Below are positions 48,143 to 56,586 of a stretch of DNA of 64,000 nt, in pieces. This DNA comes from Bacillota bacterium (GTDB lineage: Bacteria > Bacillota > Clostridia > Christensenellales > Aristaeellaceae). The first letter of the stretch is position 1, and each line of letters begins with the position of its first letter. The stretch lies in assembly GCA_023404715.1 (NCBI GenBank), contig JAEYAR010000170.1:1-64000 (forward strand), written 5' to 3'. A program made the translations under genes and the position numbers. The notes below the pieces were generated by a model that was not told the origin of the DNA, did no database searches, and saw only the letters and a list, made by a program, of their open reading frames with translations.

Positions 48143-48805
48143 ATGGCTAACATTCTGATTATGGAAGACGACAGGTCTATCGCAAAAATATTGACTGAAC
48201 TGTTCACAGACGCCGGGTATCATTCCGAGGTAGCGCCAGATGGCGAAAAAGGCGTAGAGCTGTTTCATTCAGGCCATTGGGATATCATTTTGCTCGATAT
48301 CATGATGCCTAAGCTTAACGGTTATCGCGTATGTGAGATCATCCGGGCGGAATCCAATATCCCAATCATTATGCTGACGGCTCTGGATAGTGAAGACGCC
48401 CAATTGAAAGGTTTTCAAATGAAAGCCGACGATTATATCACTAAGCCTTTCTCGGTTAAGGTGCTGCTGGTAAGGGTTGAGGCTGTTTTGCGGCGTATCT
48501 CCGAAAAGGCAGCGGAACATGAGGAACGGTTAGGGCATGGTGGCATTGTCCTCTATCCCGGTCGCTTCCAGACATATGTGGATGGCAAGGCCGTGGCCCT
48601 TACCCGTGTGGAGTTCCAACTGCTGGAAGCATTGCTTCGGGGCAGAGGCCGCGTGCTTACAAGGGAAATCCTGCTCGAGCAAGTGTGGGGCTATGATTAC
48701 GATGGTTATGAAAAGGCGGTAAACATCCACATCATGAACCTGCGCAGAAAGCTTCAGACAGATTGCATTGAAACCATACGAGGGGTAGGATACAAAATTG
48801 GTTGA
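48143..48805 (+). CDS. OmpR-family response regulator
   Basis: 220 residues. Receiver: MEDD acidic pair, phospho-acceptor Asp in IILLDIMMPKLNG, Thr in IMLTALDS, Lys in YITKPFS. Winged helix: LTRVEFQLLEALLRGRGRVLTREILLEQVWGYDYDGYEKAVNIHIMNLRRKL, ending with IRGVGYKIG. Overlaps the kinase gene by 8 nt. Likely controls the upstream exporter island. Confidence 0.95.
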   Translation: MANILIMEDDRSIAKILTELFTDAGYHSEVAPDGEKGVELFHSGHWDIILLDIMMPKLNGYRVCEIIRAESNIPIIMLTALDSEDAQLKGFQMKADDYITKPFSVKVLLVRVEAVLRRISEKAAEHEERLGHGGIVLYPGRFQTYVDGKAVALTRVEFQLLEALLRGRGRVLTREILLEQVWGYDYDGYEKAVNIHIMNLRRKLQTDCIETIRGVGYKIG

Positions 48806-50189
48806 GTGGATTGGAAAAAGCCTTTTCGCCAAGTTGTTTATGGCTATTCTGTTGGCGGCGAGCCTTCTGTCCCTGGCCATCTATGGCATCGTTATGCTGT
48901 ACTTGCCGAGCAGCTATAGCTGGCAGGAAAGCATGCGATTTGAAGAACGTTTGAATCAGCTTGCCCGCCTGCTGGAAGACCGCCCCCTGGAAGAGGTTCA
49001 GGCTGATCTCGATTTATTCGCCGTGGCCAACAAGGCTACCGTATTTATCGCCCAAAGCGATAGTACAGATGCCGTATTGGCACAAGCAGATTTCAATGAC
49101 ATTACCTACACCATTGATGATAGCAGCGCGGTTGCAGCCTCCTCCGCCGACAAAGACGCGGGGCCTTACGCTTATGTTTTTGTGCAGAATCTTAAAATGC
49201 AGAGCTATGATGCCCCCGTGCAATTGTACGGAGAATTAACGGTTGATGCGGCGTCTGAAATATTCGGCAATCTGGCGGGGCTTCTGCCCTGGGTGGCCAT
49301 ATTAGCGGTTACTGTCTCCATTGTCTGTGCGGCGGTCATCAGTCAAAATTTCACCTCGCCGATCCGCCACATCAGCGACGTCTCAAAGAAGCTGGCCGCG
49401 CTTGATCTGACCCCGCGATGCGCGGTGAATCGCTCGGATGAGGTTGGCCTACTTGCCTCCGGCATCGATCGCATGGCCGAAAATCTGGAGATAACAATGT
49501 CGGAGCTAAAAGAATCCAACGCCCAGCTTCAGCGCGCTATAGATCATCAGCGAGACTTTTTTTCTGCGGTGTCGCATGAGCTTAAAACGCCTATCACGGT
49601 TTTGCGTGGGCAACTTGAAAGCATGATCTTTGGCATCGGCGCTTATAAAGATGTAAAAACGTCCCTTCCTGAGAGTTTAGAGACCGTGAGCGGGATGCAG
49701 GATTTGGTGGCGCAAATCCTTACCATCTCAAAACTGCATACGGCGGGATATGAATTGCATATAACGACAGAAGATATAGGCTCGCTCCTGAAAAAATGCG
49801 TTGAAGAGCATCGCCCTCTTGCCTCCGCAAAAGATATCGACTTACAAATTGACATTAAACCCGGCATTCAATGGCCGGTGGATGCCGTCTACTTCCCCAA
49901 GGCTATATCAAATGTACTGAATAATGCAATCCGTTATTCGCCCGAAAACGCGACCGTTTTCGTCACGCTGACCCCCGCAGTGTTGACCATTCGAAATACC
50001 GGCGTCACGCTGGAGGCGCCCGATAAGGCTTTTGACGCTTTTCACCGGGAAGAGGTATCCGGCAACAGGGAAACCGGGGGGAGCGGACTGGGCCTATATA
50101 TGGTGAAAACCATCCTCGAACGGCACAAAATGTCTTATCTTATCCGAAACGATGAAAATGCCGTGGTATTTGAAATGCGCTATTTATGA
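48798..50189 (+). CDS. Membrane sensor histidine kinase
   Basis: 463 residues from a TTG start at 48798 (AGGA 7 bp upstream). Two membrane helices (about 12-36 and 158-182) flank a sensor domain of about 120 residues. HAMP, HisKA with FFSAVSHELKTPITVLRGQ, and HATPase with N box NVLNNAIRYSP and the late G box GGSGLGLYMVK follow; the G1 region is shortened (LTIRNTGVTLEAP). Partner of the preceding regulator. The overlap implies coupling. Confidence 0.93.
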   Translation: MVEWIGKSLFAKLFMAILLAASLLSLAIYGIVMLYLPSSYSWQESMRFEERLNQLARLLEDRPLEEVQADLDLFAVANKATVFIAQSDSTDAVLAQADFNDITYTIDDSSAVAASSADKDAGPYAYVFVQNLKMQSYDAPVQLYGELTVDAASEIFGNLAGLLPWVAILAVTVSIVCAAVISQNFTSPIRHISDVSKKLAALDLTPRCAVNRSDEVGLLASGIDRMAENLEITMSELKESNAQLQRAIDHQRDFFSAVSHELKTPITVLRGQLESMIFGIGAYKDVKTSLPESLETVSGMQDLVAQILTISKLHTAGYELHITTEDIGSLLKKCVEEHRPLASAKDIDLQIDIKPGIQWPVDAVYFPKAISNVLNNAIRYSPENATVFVTLTPAVLTIRNTGVTLEAPDKAFDAFHREEVSGNRETGGSGLGLYMVKTILERHKMSYLIRNDENAVVFEMRYL

Positions 50190-50387
50190 TGTCTCCATGT
50201 GGTTTAGCGGGGCGGGCAGGACGGTTCCCGTCTCTGCGGATTTGGGCTGATAAAAGGAGTTGGGGCAGCTCATTTTCCCTATAAACGCATGAACGCCGCC
50301 AAAATCCTTAAACGATTTTGGCGGCGTTCCTTGTGGCAATCAAAACAGCTTGTAATCAGCGTATTCCCCAAGGCGCGGCGCAGCGGG
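50190..50387. terminator. Intergenic region with a perfect 16-bp hairpin
   Basis: GAACGCCGCCAAAATC (50291-50306) is complementary to 50314-50329 with a 7-nt loop. It lies between the rightward kinase gene and the leftward yacL gene and probably terminates both, although no T-run follows. No gene is seen in the rest. Confidence 0.6.
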
Positions 50388-51512
50388 TCATACCGCCCGC
50401 TCCACCGGCTTCATTTTTGTAAAGATCATGCGCCCGGCCGCCGTCTGCAGCACCGTCGTCACCACGACGCTGAGCGTCTCCCCCACGTATCGCCTCGCGT
50501 TGTCCACGACGATCATCGTGCCGTCCTCCAGGTAGCCTACACCCTGGCCCGGCTCCTTGCCCTCGCGCACGATCTGCACCGTCATCTCCTCGCCCGGCAG
50601 CACCACGGGCTTGACCGCGTTAGCCAGCTCGTTGATGTTGAGCACGCGCACGCCCGTCACCGCCGCCACCTTGTTGAGATTGTAGTCGTTCGTCATCACG
50701 ATGCCGCCCGTCTGCTGGGCGAGCTTGAGCAGCTTGACGTCCACCTCTTCCACGTCCTCAAAATCCGCCTCGCTGACCTCCACGCGCAGGCCGGGCTCCT
50801 TTTGCATACGCGAGAGCACGTCCAGTCCGCGCCTGCCGCGATTTCGCCGAAGCGCATCCCCCGAATCCGCGATGTGTCTGAGCTCCGCCAGCACGAACTG
50901 CGGCACCACCAGCGTTCCCTCCAAAAAGCCCGTCTTGCAGATGTCGTAAATGCGCCCGTCGATGATGACGCTCGTATCCAGGATCTTCGGTGCAATGCCT
51001 TCCCCCGCATCTCGCTCCGCAAGCTTGTCCTGCTTTTTGCCGAGCAAATTACAGGCCGGCCACTCCTTATAGCGCCGCGCGCCGACCGATGCGCCAAGAT
51101 ACCCCATCACGATGTAGACCACCACGGTCAGCGCGGTGAAAAATTCCTTTGGCTGCAGCGAGCGGAAGAGCTGCGTCGTCAGCAATGCGATGATGAGGCC
51201 CGCGATCAATCCCGCCACGCTGGTCAGTACCTGCTGCGCGGGCGCGCCCTCCAGCGCGCGCTCGGCGCGCTGCACGTTTGCCTGCACAAAGCGCAGGATC
51301 ATACCCGAAAAAATGCCGCACAGGCCGCCGCACAGGGTACATAACACCACGTATAGCGCCAGCCTCGCGCCGGTATGCGGCATGCCCACGACGCCGTCCG
51401 CCGCCAGCATTTCCCACGCACCGAGCAAAACCGCCGCGATGCCCGCGCCCATTAGGGCGCCCACGGCGATGCACACAGCGCACAGCCATCGCTGTATGTT
51501 CCTTTTTTTCAC
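50388..51512 (-). CDS. yacL: YacL family PIN/TRAM membrane protein
   Basis: 374 residues. Four membrane helices in the first 155 residues. A PIN ribonuclease-like domain (about 180-300) has ILDTSVIIDGRIYDI, the acidic DALRRNRGRRGLDVL and TNDYNLNKVA. A C-terminal TRAM domain follows (PGEEMTVQIVREGKEPGQGVGYLEDGTMIVVDNA). The start is GTG 51512 preceded by GGGGGGATTGG; longer upstream frame rejected. Downstream of radA, as in other Bacillota, but the usual disA between them is absent. Confidence 0.9.
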   Translation of the reverse strand: MKKRNIQRWLCAVCIAVGALMGAGIAAVLLGAWEMLAADGVVGMPHTGARLALYVVLCTLCGGLCGIFSGMILRFVQANVQRAERALEGAPAQQVLTSVAGLIAGLIIALLTTQLFRSLQPKEFFTALTVVVYIVMGYLGASVGARRYKEWPACNLLGKKQDKLAERDAGEGIAPKILDTSVIIDGRIYDICKTGFLEGTLVVPQFVLAELRHIADSGDALRRNRGRRGLDVLSRMQKEPGLRVEVSEADFEDVEEVDVKLLKLAQQTGGIVMTNDYNLNKVAAVTGVRVLNINELANAVKPVVLPGEEMTVQIVREGKEPGQGVGYLEDGTMIVVDNARRYVGETLSVVVTTVLQTAAGRMIFTKMKPVERAV

Positions 51513-51611
51513 CCAATCCCCCCGCTTTCCGTTCTGCCGGGCGGCGGCCGCGCCGTCCGTATCGTCAGTCAGGCTACCCCTAGGATAACCCACGCCCATC
51601 GCCTTATACGC

Positions 51612-52991
51612 TCACCCGATAAGGATCGCGATCGCCTCCGAAATCGTATCCACGCCGTAGACTTTCATGCCGTCCGGCACGCGGGTGCGGCGCATGTTTT
51701 CACGCGGTACCACGCATGTCGTGAAGCCCAGGCGCATGCACTCGGCCAAGCGACGTTCCATCTGCCCGACCGCGCGGATCTCGCCCGCCAGGCCGACCTC
51801 GCCCATCACCGCCCAATCGGCGGGCACGGGCGCATTCCGCACGCTCGAGGCGACCGCAGCGCACAGCGGCAAGTCCGCCGCCGGCTCCGTCAGCTCCAGG
51901 CCGCCCGCCACGTTCACATATACGTCCTGGTTGTAGAGCGGTATGCCCGCCCTTTTTTCCAAAACCGCCAGCAACAGCGCCAGCCTACCCGTGTCAAAGC
52001 CGTTTGTCGTGCGGCGCGGGCTGCCAAAAGGCGTCTGCGCCACGAGCGCCTGTACATCCACGAGCATGGGCCGCGTGCCCTCGATGCCGCAGAGCACCGC
52101 CGAGCCCGCCGCCCCCCTGGCCCGCGCGGAGAGCAGCATCTCCGAGGGGTTCTCCACCTGGGTCATGCCGCTCTCGTGCATCTGAAAGAGGCCCAGTTCG
52201 TTGACCGAGCCAAAACGGTTTTTCACCGCCCGGAGGATTCGGTACTCATGCTGGCGGTCGCCCTCAAAATAAAGCACCACGTCCACCATGTGCTCCAGCA
52301 CGCGCGGGCCTGCGATGGCGCCCTCCTTCGTCACATGCCCTACGAGGAACACCGCGCATCCCGACGTCTTCGCCATGCGCATGAGCAGCGCCGTGCTCTC
52401 GCGCACCTGCGATACGCTGCCCGGCGCAGAGGCCATGTCGGGCTTGTACATGGTCTGTATCGAGTCCACGACCATATAGTCCGGGCCAAGCTCCGTCCAA
52501 CGGGCCTCCGCCGCGTCGAGCGCATTCTCCGCGAGGATAAACAGGTTTTCCGATGTAACGCCCAGCCTGCGCGCGCGCATCTTGATCTGCCGGGCCGATT
52601 CCTCGCCCGAGATGTACAGCACCCGCGCCCCGTCCTTGGCCAGGTGTGCGCACGCCTGCAGCAGCAGCGTCGACTTGCCGATCCCCGGGTCCCCGCCCAC
52701 CAGCACGAGCGAGCCCTCGACGATGCCGCCGCCCAAGACGCGGTCGAGCTCGCCGATGCCCGTCGACGCGCGCTGCTGCGCCTCGTCGGGGATCTCGCTC
52801 AGGCGCATCGCCTGCTCGCCCGTGCCGGGCCGTTGCTTGTTCGGCTTTGCGCTAGGCTGCGCCGCCGCCGTCAGGCCTGGCGCCTGCTCCTCCAGGGTGT
52901 TCCAAGCGCCGCAGTCCGGGCACTTGCCCATCCACTTTCCCGTCTCGTATCCGCACGCCGTGCACTGGTAAACCGTCTTTGCCTTAGCCAT
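51612..52991 (-). CDS. radA: DNA repair protein RadA (Sms)
   Basis: 459 residues. N-terminal zinc finger CTACGYETGKWMGKCPDCGAW; Walker A GGDPGIGKSTLL near 94-105; Walker B YMVVDSIQTM. The RadA-specific KNRFG motif is in AVKNRFGSVNELG, and a Lon-like C-terminal domain starts near 290. A branch-migration helicase acting in recombination. GAGAGG precedes the ATG. An extended -10 promoter lies 115 bp upstream. Confidence 0.96.
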   Translation of the reverse strand: MAKAKTVYQCTACGYETGKWMGKCPDCGAWNTLEEQAPGLTAAAQPSAKPNKQRPGTGEQAMRLSEIPDEAQQRASTGIGELDRVLGGGIVEGSLVLVGGDPGIGKSTLLLQACAHLAKDGARVLYISGEESARQIKMRARRLGVTSENLFILAENALDAAEARWTELGPDYMVVDSIQTMYKPDMASAPGSVSQVRESTALLMRMAKTSGCAVFLVGHVTKEGAIAGPRVLEHMVDVVLYFEGDRQHEYRILRAVKNRFGSVNELGLFQMHESGMTQVENPSEMLLSARARGAAGSAVLCGIEGTRPMLVDVQALVAQTPFGSPRRTTNGFDTGRLALLLAVLEKRAGIPLYNQDVYVNVAGGLELTEPAADLPLCAAVASSVRNAPVPADWAVMGEVGLAGEIRAVGQMERRLAECMRLGFTTCVVPRENMRRTRVPDGMKVYGVDTISEAIAILIG

Positions 52992-53108
52992 CTGTTTTCC
53001 TCTCGTATCTCTCGTATTTGATGAAACCTTTGGGTTTCGTATTTCGTCTTATTAATGAAATTTGCGCCGGAGGGCGCCGCCCCCGGCCGTTTGTCGCGCG
53101 ACGGGATT

Positions 53109-53117
53109 ATTATACCA
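53109..53117 (-). promoter_or_regulatory. Possible extended -10 promoter of radA
   Basis: Minus strand TGG plus perfect TATAAT. A TTGACA lies 23 bp further, too far for a classical -35. The remaining 53118-53247 stretch shows nothing else. Confidence 0.45.
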
Positions 53118-53247
53118 TATGCCGCGGCTTCGCGCCATGTCAAAGGCGCTCGGATGCTGTCGAATCGCCCGCCAATCGTTCGCGCTGCAAATACCTTTTT
53201 TCTACAATTTCGGCGTGAATTCCCAGGGTTTTTACGCGCATTTATCG

Positions 53248-53276
53248 TTGCGCGGCGGCAGATGGGCGCTTATAAT
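53248..53276 (+). promoter_or_regulatory. Promoter of the metallophosphoesterase-like gene
   Basis: TTGCGC (53248-53253), 17 bp, perfect TATAAT (53271-53276), about 90 bp before the start. Confidence 0.65.
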
Positions 53277-53365
53277 GAGAGTATATACGGGAAAAGAGAC
53301 GAAAATATGACGAATCTGCGGCGCCTTTGGGAAGGCGCTGTTTACGATACGGATCGGAGGATCAC

Positions 53366-54472
53366 ATGAACCGCAGGCAGGATCGCTTCCACAACCCTTA
53401 CCAGAACTTTTCCACAAATTATGCTGGAAAACACAAGGCCGTCTCCGCCTCCTACGAGATGTTTACGCCGCCCCGCCGCAATTGGAAGCCCCTCCTCGCC
53501 GTATTGATCCTGCTCGCGTTGCTGATCGGCGGCGGCTTCGGCTACAGCGTGATCGAAAGCCGGCTCGTCTTCGTCAATGAGGTCACCGTCCCCATCCCCA
53601 ACCTGCCCAAGGCCTTTGAAGGATACACCATTTTGCACATTTCAGACCTGTACGGCGCCCGGTTTGGGGAAAAGCAGCGGCGTATCGCCGATGCGCTCGA
53701 GGGGAAGAGCTACAGCGTCGTATGCATCACGGGCGACATGCTGGGCCCAACCGAGGATCCCCAGCCGTTTTACGAGCTGCTCACCGCCCTGGGTGAAAAA
53801 CGGCCCGTGCTCTTTATCACCGGAGAGAACGACCCGGATCCCTTCGAGGGGGAACAATCCCTCGCCGACAACGTGCTCGCCCCCTTTATCCTGGGCGCGC
53901 AGCAACGCAGCGCCATCTATCTGGACGCGCCCTACTGCGTGGAACTCGGCGGGGAGCGTCTGTGGTTCGCGCCCGATTCGGCGCTCAGCCTCGACCTGGA
54001 TGCGGCGGAGCAGACCTACAGGGCGCAGGGCAGCCGGGCTACCGGCGCCGTACAAAAGAAGGTCATCGACTATCAGCTCGGCCGCATCGATCGAATTCGC
54101 CAGGCGCGCGAAACGATGCAATCGGGCGACACCTACGTGGCGCTCTCGCACATGCCGCTCAAGCAAAGCTTCGTGCGCGGCATGACGACCACTCGCACAG
54201 ACCCCCAGCAGACGACGCTCATCGGCATGATCGACCTCGTCCTCGCCGGGCATTACAACGGCGGCCAGGTACGCCTCCCTTTTGCAGGCCCGCTCTACGT
54301 GTCCGGCTATGGCCTCTTCCCCGGTGAAGGCGTCGTCGAAGGGCTCGTCACCTCCGGCACGCTGCCCCAGCACATCAGCCCGGGCCTGGGCGTAAAGCCC
54401 GATACGCTGCTCCCCATGCGCCTGTTTAATCCGCCCACGATGACGCTCGTAAAGCTTACGGCGTCGCTGTAG
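53366..54472 (+). CDS. Membrane-anchored metallophosphoesterase-like protein with degenerate active site
   Basis: 368 residues. A basic N-terminus and one membrane helix (about 42-62, LLAVLILLALLIGGGFGYSV), then a YkuE/YaeI-like calcineurin fold. Expected motif positions read ISDLYG (usually DLH), GDMLG (GD kept), GENDP (usually GNHD/E), LSHMP (His kept) and GHYNGGQVRLP (usually GHTHGGQ). Thus several metal-ligand histidines and the catalytic Asn-His pair are altered while the fold signature is intact. Phosphoesterase activity is doubtful; a binding role is possible. ATG 53366 follows CGGAGG; an earlier frame is rejected. Confidence 0.8.
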   Translation: MNRRQDRFHNPYQNFSTNYAGKHKAVSASYEMFTPPRRNWKPLLAVLILLALLIGGGFGYSVIESRLVFVNEVTVPIPNLPKAFEGYTILHISDLYGARFGEKQRRIADALEGKSYSVVCITGDMLGPTEDPQPFYELLTALGEKRPVLFITGENDPDPFEGEQSLADNVLAPFILGAQQRSAIYLDAPYCVELGGERLWFAPDSALSLDLDAAEQTYRAQGSRATGAVQKKVIDYQLGRIDRIRQARETMQSGDTYVALSHMPLKQSFVRGMTTTRTDPQQTTLIGMIDLVLAGHYNGGQVRLPFAGPLYVSGYGLFPGEGVVEGLVTSGTLPQHISPGLGVKPDTLLPMRLFNPPTMTLVKLTASL

Positions 54473-54520
54473 CGCCGCTACATGCATCCCCAGCAAAGTC
54501 GCATATTCGTCAACGATCTG

Positions 54521-54547
54521 CGCCATGGTTTCGCCATGGCGTTTTTT
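54521..54547 (+). terminator. Intrinsic terminator
   Basis: CGCCATGG (54521-54528) pairs with CCATGGCG (54534-54541), 5-nt loop, then six T. Confidence 0.9.
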
Positions 54548-54552
54548 ATGTC

Positions 54553-54602
54553 TTGACAGATGGGCGCTCATTGAATATCATGTGATATATATCATGTGAT
54601 AT
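54553..54602 (+). promoter_or_regulatory. TetR promoter with tandem 14-bp operator repeats
   Basis: TTGACA (54553-54558), 17 bp, TATCAT (54576-54581). ATATCATGTGATAT occurs twice back to back (54575-54588 and 54589-54602), each a near-palindrome ATATCA-TG-TGATAT, covering the -10 and start site. Confidence 0.75.
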
Positions 54603-54622
54603 TTTATTTGGAGGTGACCTCA

Positions 54623-55210
54623 ATGCCCCCGCGATTAAAGCTCACGCGGGACGCGCTCCTGCATGCGGCCTTTCGGATCGCCCGCATGCAGGGAATCGAC
54701 GCGGTCACGGCCCGCAGCGTCGCAAGGGAGGCTGGCTGCTCGATTCAGCCCGTCTTCAGCCAATTCGCAACGATGGAGGCGCTGCGTCAGGCGACGTTCG
54801 ACTACGCCTGCGAGCGGCTCATGGCCGACATCCTGTCCTTTCAGGACGTGCCCGACTATCTCTCGCGCATAAGCCTTTGGGTCGTCCGCCTGGCAAGAAA
54901 TGAACCGCACCTGTTCCACCTGCTTTACCTGTCGGACAGCTATGCGGACAAGGACCTGTTTACCTACATGATGACCTACCGCAGCAACCGGGTCACGCTC
55001 GAGAAGGTTGCGCAGGCGCACGGCCTCGAGCCGGAAGCCTGCGCACAAATCTTTCTGCGCGCGTTCCTGCTCGTCTTTGGCATCGCTGCGATGATCGCCA
55101 CCAATCACATGTCGTTTTCCGATGAGCAGGTCGCCTCGATGATGAAACAGACGGTCGAGGACATGGCGCGCGGGACCAGAGAACGAAAAGGGAAGGATGG
55201 ATCCGCATGA
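54623..55210 (+). CDS. TetR-type transcriptional regulator
   Basis: 195 residues. The HTH lies at about 10-55 (LTRDALLHAAFRIARMQGIDAVTARSVAREAGCSIQPVFSQFATMEALRQATF). It is a helical ligand domain afterwards. GGAGGTGACC precedes ATG 54623. Its stop overlaps the ligase start as ATGA, so it controls the operon, most likely through the tandem 14-bp repeat. Ligand unknown, perhaps a CoA ester or aromatic acid given the partner. Confidence 0.88.
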   Translation: MPPRLKLTRDALLHAAFRIARMQGIDAVTARSVAREAGCSIQPVFSQFATMEALRQATFDYACERLMADILSFQDVPDYLSRISLWVVRLARNEPHLFHLLYLSDSYADKDLFTYMMTYRSNRVTLEKVAQAHGLEPEACAQIFLRAFLLVFGIAAMIATNHMSFSDEQVASMMKQTVEDMARGTRERKGKDGSA

Positions 55211-56577
55211 AAGAAATCGGTCTGCTGAGGGGTATGGGACTGTGCAGAAGGTATGGACGGATGGGCTTGGCGGCAAGGGAGGCCCTGCAGGCCGCCCGCC
55301 TGCGGGAGATGGTCCTGTGGGCGCGCGAGCACAGCCCCTTTTACCGTCTGCTCTATCGGGATATTGGGCCCGACTTCGATCTGAAGGATCTGCCGCCGGT
55401 CGACAAAGTGCAGCTGATGGACCGGTTCGACGAGTGGCTATGCGACCCAGACGTCAAATGGGCCGACCTGGAGCGGTTTATGGAAAACCCCGATCATATC
55501 GGACGCCGCTTTCGGGGGAAATACCTCGTCTTTACGACCAGCGGGTCGACGGGCAATCCCCTCGTGGTGCTGTACGACGAAACGGCAAACAACGTGATGA
55601 GCGCGATGACCGCGCTGCGCAGCTTTGCCCGGCCGGCGGACATGCGCGCCTTCATCCGGCGCGGCGGCAAGACGATCGGCGTGTTTGCCACCGGCGGTTT
55701 TTACCTCAGCAATAGCTCCGTCCGCGCACGGCAGCTGTCGATGCCGTGGAAGCGCAATCAGATCGCCGTCACCAGCGCCCTGCTGCCTACCGCGCAAATC
55801 GTCTCCGAGCTCAACGCGTTTCAGCCGGCTATGCTGGGCGGCTATCCCTCCAACCTGGAATTGCTCATCGACGAGCAAGCGTCCGGCAGGCTCTGCATCC
55901 GGCCCATGATCATCATGACAGGCGGCGAGTATCTGTCGGAAAGCCTTCGCGGGCGTTTGGCGGACGCCTTTCATTGCTATGTGCAGACGTCCTACGCCTG
56001 CACCGAAGCGGGCACCCTCGCCTGCGAGTGCGCCGAGCGCCATTTACACGTAAACGACGACTGGGTCCTCCTGGAGCCCGTAGACGCCGCCGGCCGCCCT
56101 GTGCCGGACGGCGAGCAGGCCGAAAAGCTCCTCGTCACCAACCTTTTTAACTTTACGCAGCCGTTCATCCGCTATGCGCTTACCGACCGCGTCGTGCTGC
56201 ACAGGGAGCCTTGCGCCTGCGGCAACCCCGCCCCACGGCTGACCCTCGAAGGGCGTACAGACGACGTCGTGCGCTTTGAGCAGGCGGGGGTGGAGATCCG
56301 CATCGCGCCGCTCGCCCTCTACGCGGTGCTCAAGGAAGTGCGCCAGGTCCGCCGCTTCCAGCTCGTTGCCCATCCGGGCAACCGGATCGAGCTGCGGTTG
56401 GAGCCCGCCCCCGGTGCCGACCAGGAATCGGCCTTCGCCCAGGCCCAGGCCGCCCTGTCGCCCTTTCTCGCCGCGCACGGGGTATCGGCATACGAAATCC
56501 ACCTGTCTGATCAGCTGCCCCGTCCGCACCCCGTCAGCGGAAAGTTCAAGCACATCATCGCGCCGGCGGACGCGTGA
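55207..56577 (+). CDS. PaaK/CapK-like adenylate-forming ligase
   Basis: 456 residues. P-loop TTSGSTGNPLVVLYD, the A5-like YACTEAGTLACEC, GRTDDVVRF and a C-terminal lysine region HPVSGKFKHI are in ANL-superfamily order. Closest in feel to phenylacetate-CoA ligase/CapK proteins. Expected to activate a carboxylate with ATP, ending in a CoA thioester or an amide/ester transfer. No acyl-carrier or CoA-pathway genes adjoin. Translated from an ATG overlapping the TetR stop. Convergent with the EAL gene. Confidence 0.85.
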   Translation: MKEIGLLRGMGLCRRYGRMGLAAREALQAARLREMVLWAREHSPFYRLLYRDIGPDFDLKDLPPVDKVQLMDRFDEWLCDPDVKWADLERFMENPDHIGRRFRGKYLVFTTSGSTGNPLVVLYDETANNVMSAMTALRSFARPADMRAFIRRGGKTIGVFATGGFYLSNSSVRARQLSMPWKRNQIAVTSALLPTAQIVSELNAFQPAMLGGYPSNLELLIDEQASGRLCIRPMIIMTGGEYLSESLRGRLADAFHCYVQTSYACTEAGTLACECAERHLHVNDDWVLLEPVDAAGRPVPDGEQAEKLLVTNLFNFTQPFIRYALTDRVVLHREPCACGNPAPRLTLEGRTDDVVRFEQAGVEIRIAPLALYAVLKEVRQVRRFQLVAHPGNRIELRLEPAPGADQESAFAQAQAALSPFLAAHGVSAYEIHLSDQLPRPHPVSGKFKHIIAPADA

Positions 56578-56586
56578 GCCGCGCGC

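Noticed and set aside
50289..51344. 351-codon rightward frame
   Set aside because: Complementary shadow of yacL, rich in Arg/His/Ala, as expected of GC-rich antisense frames.
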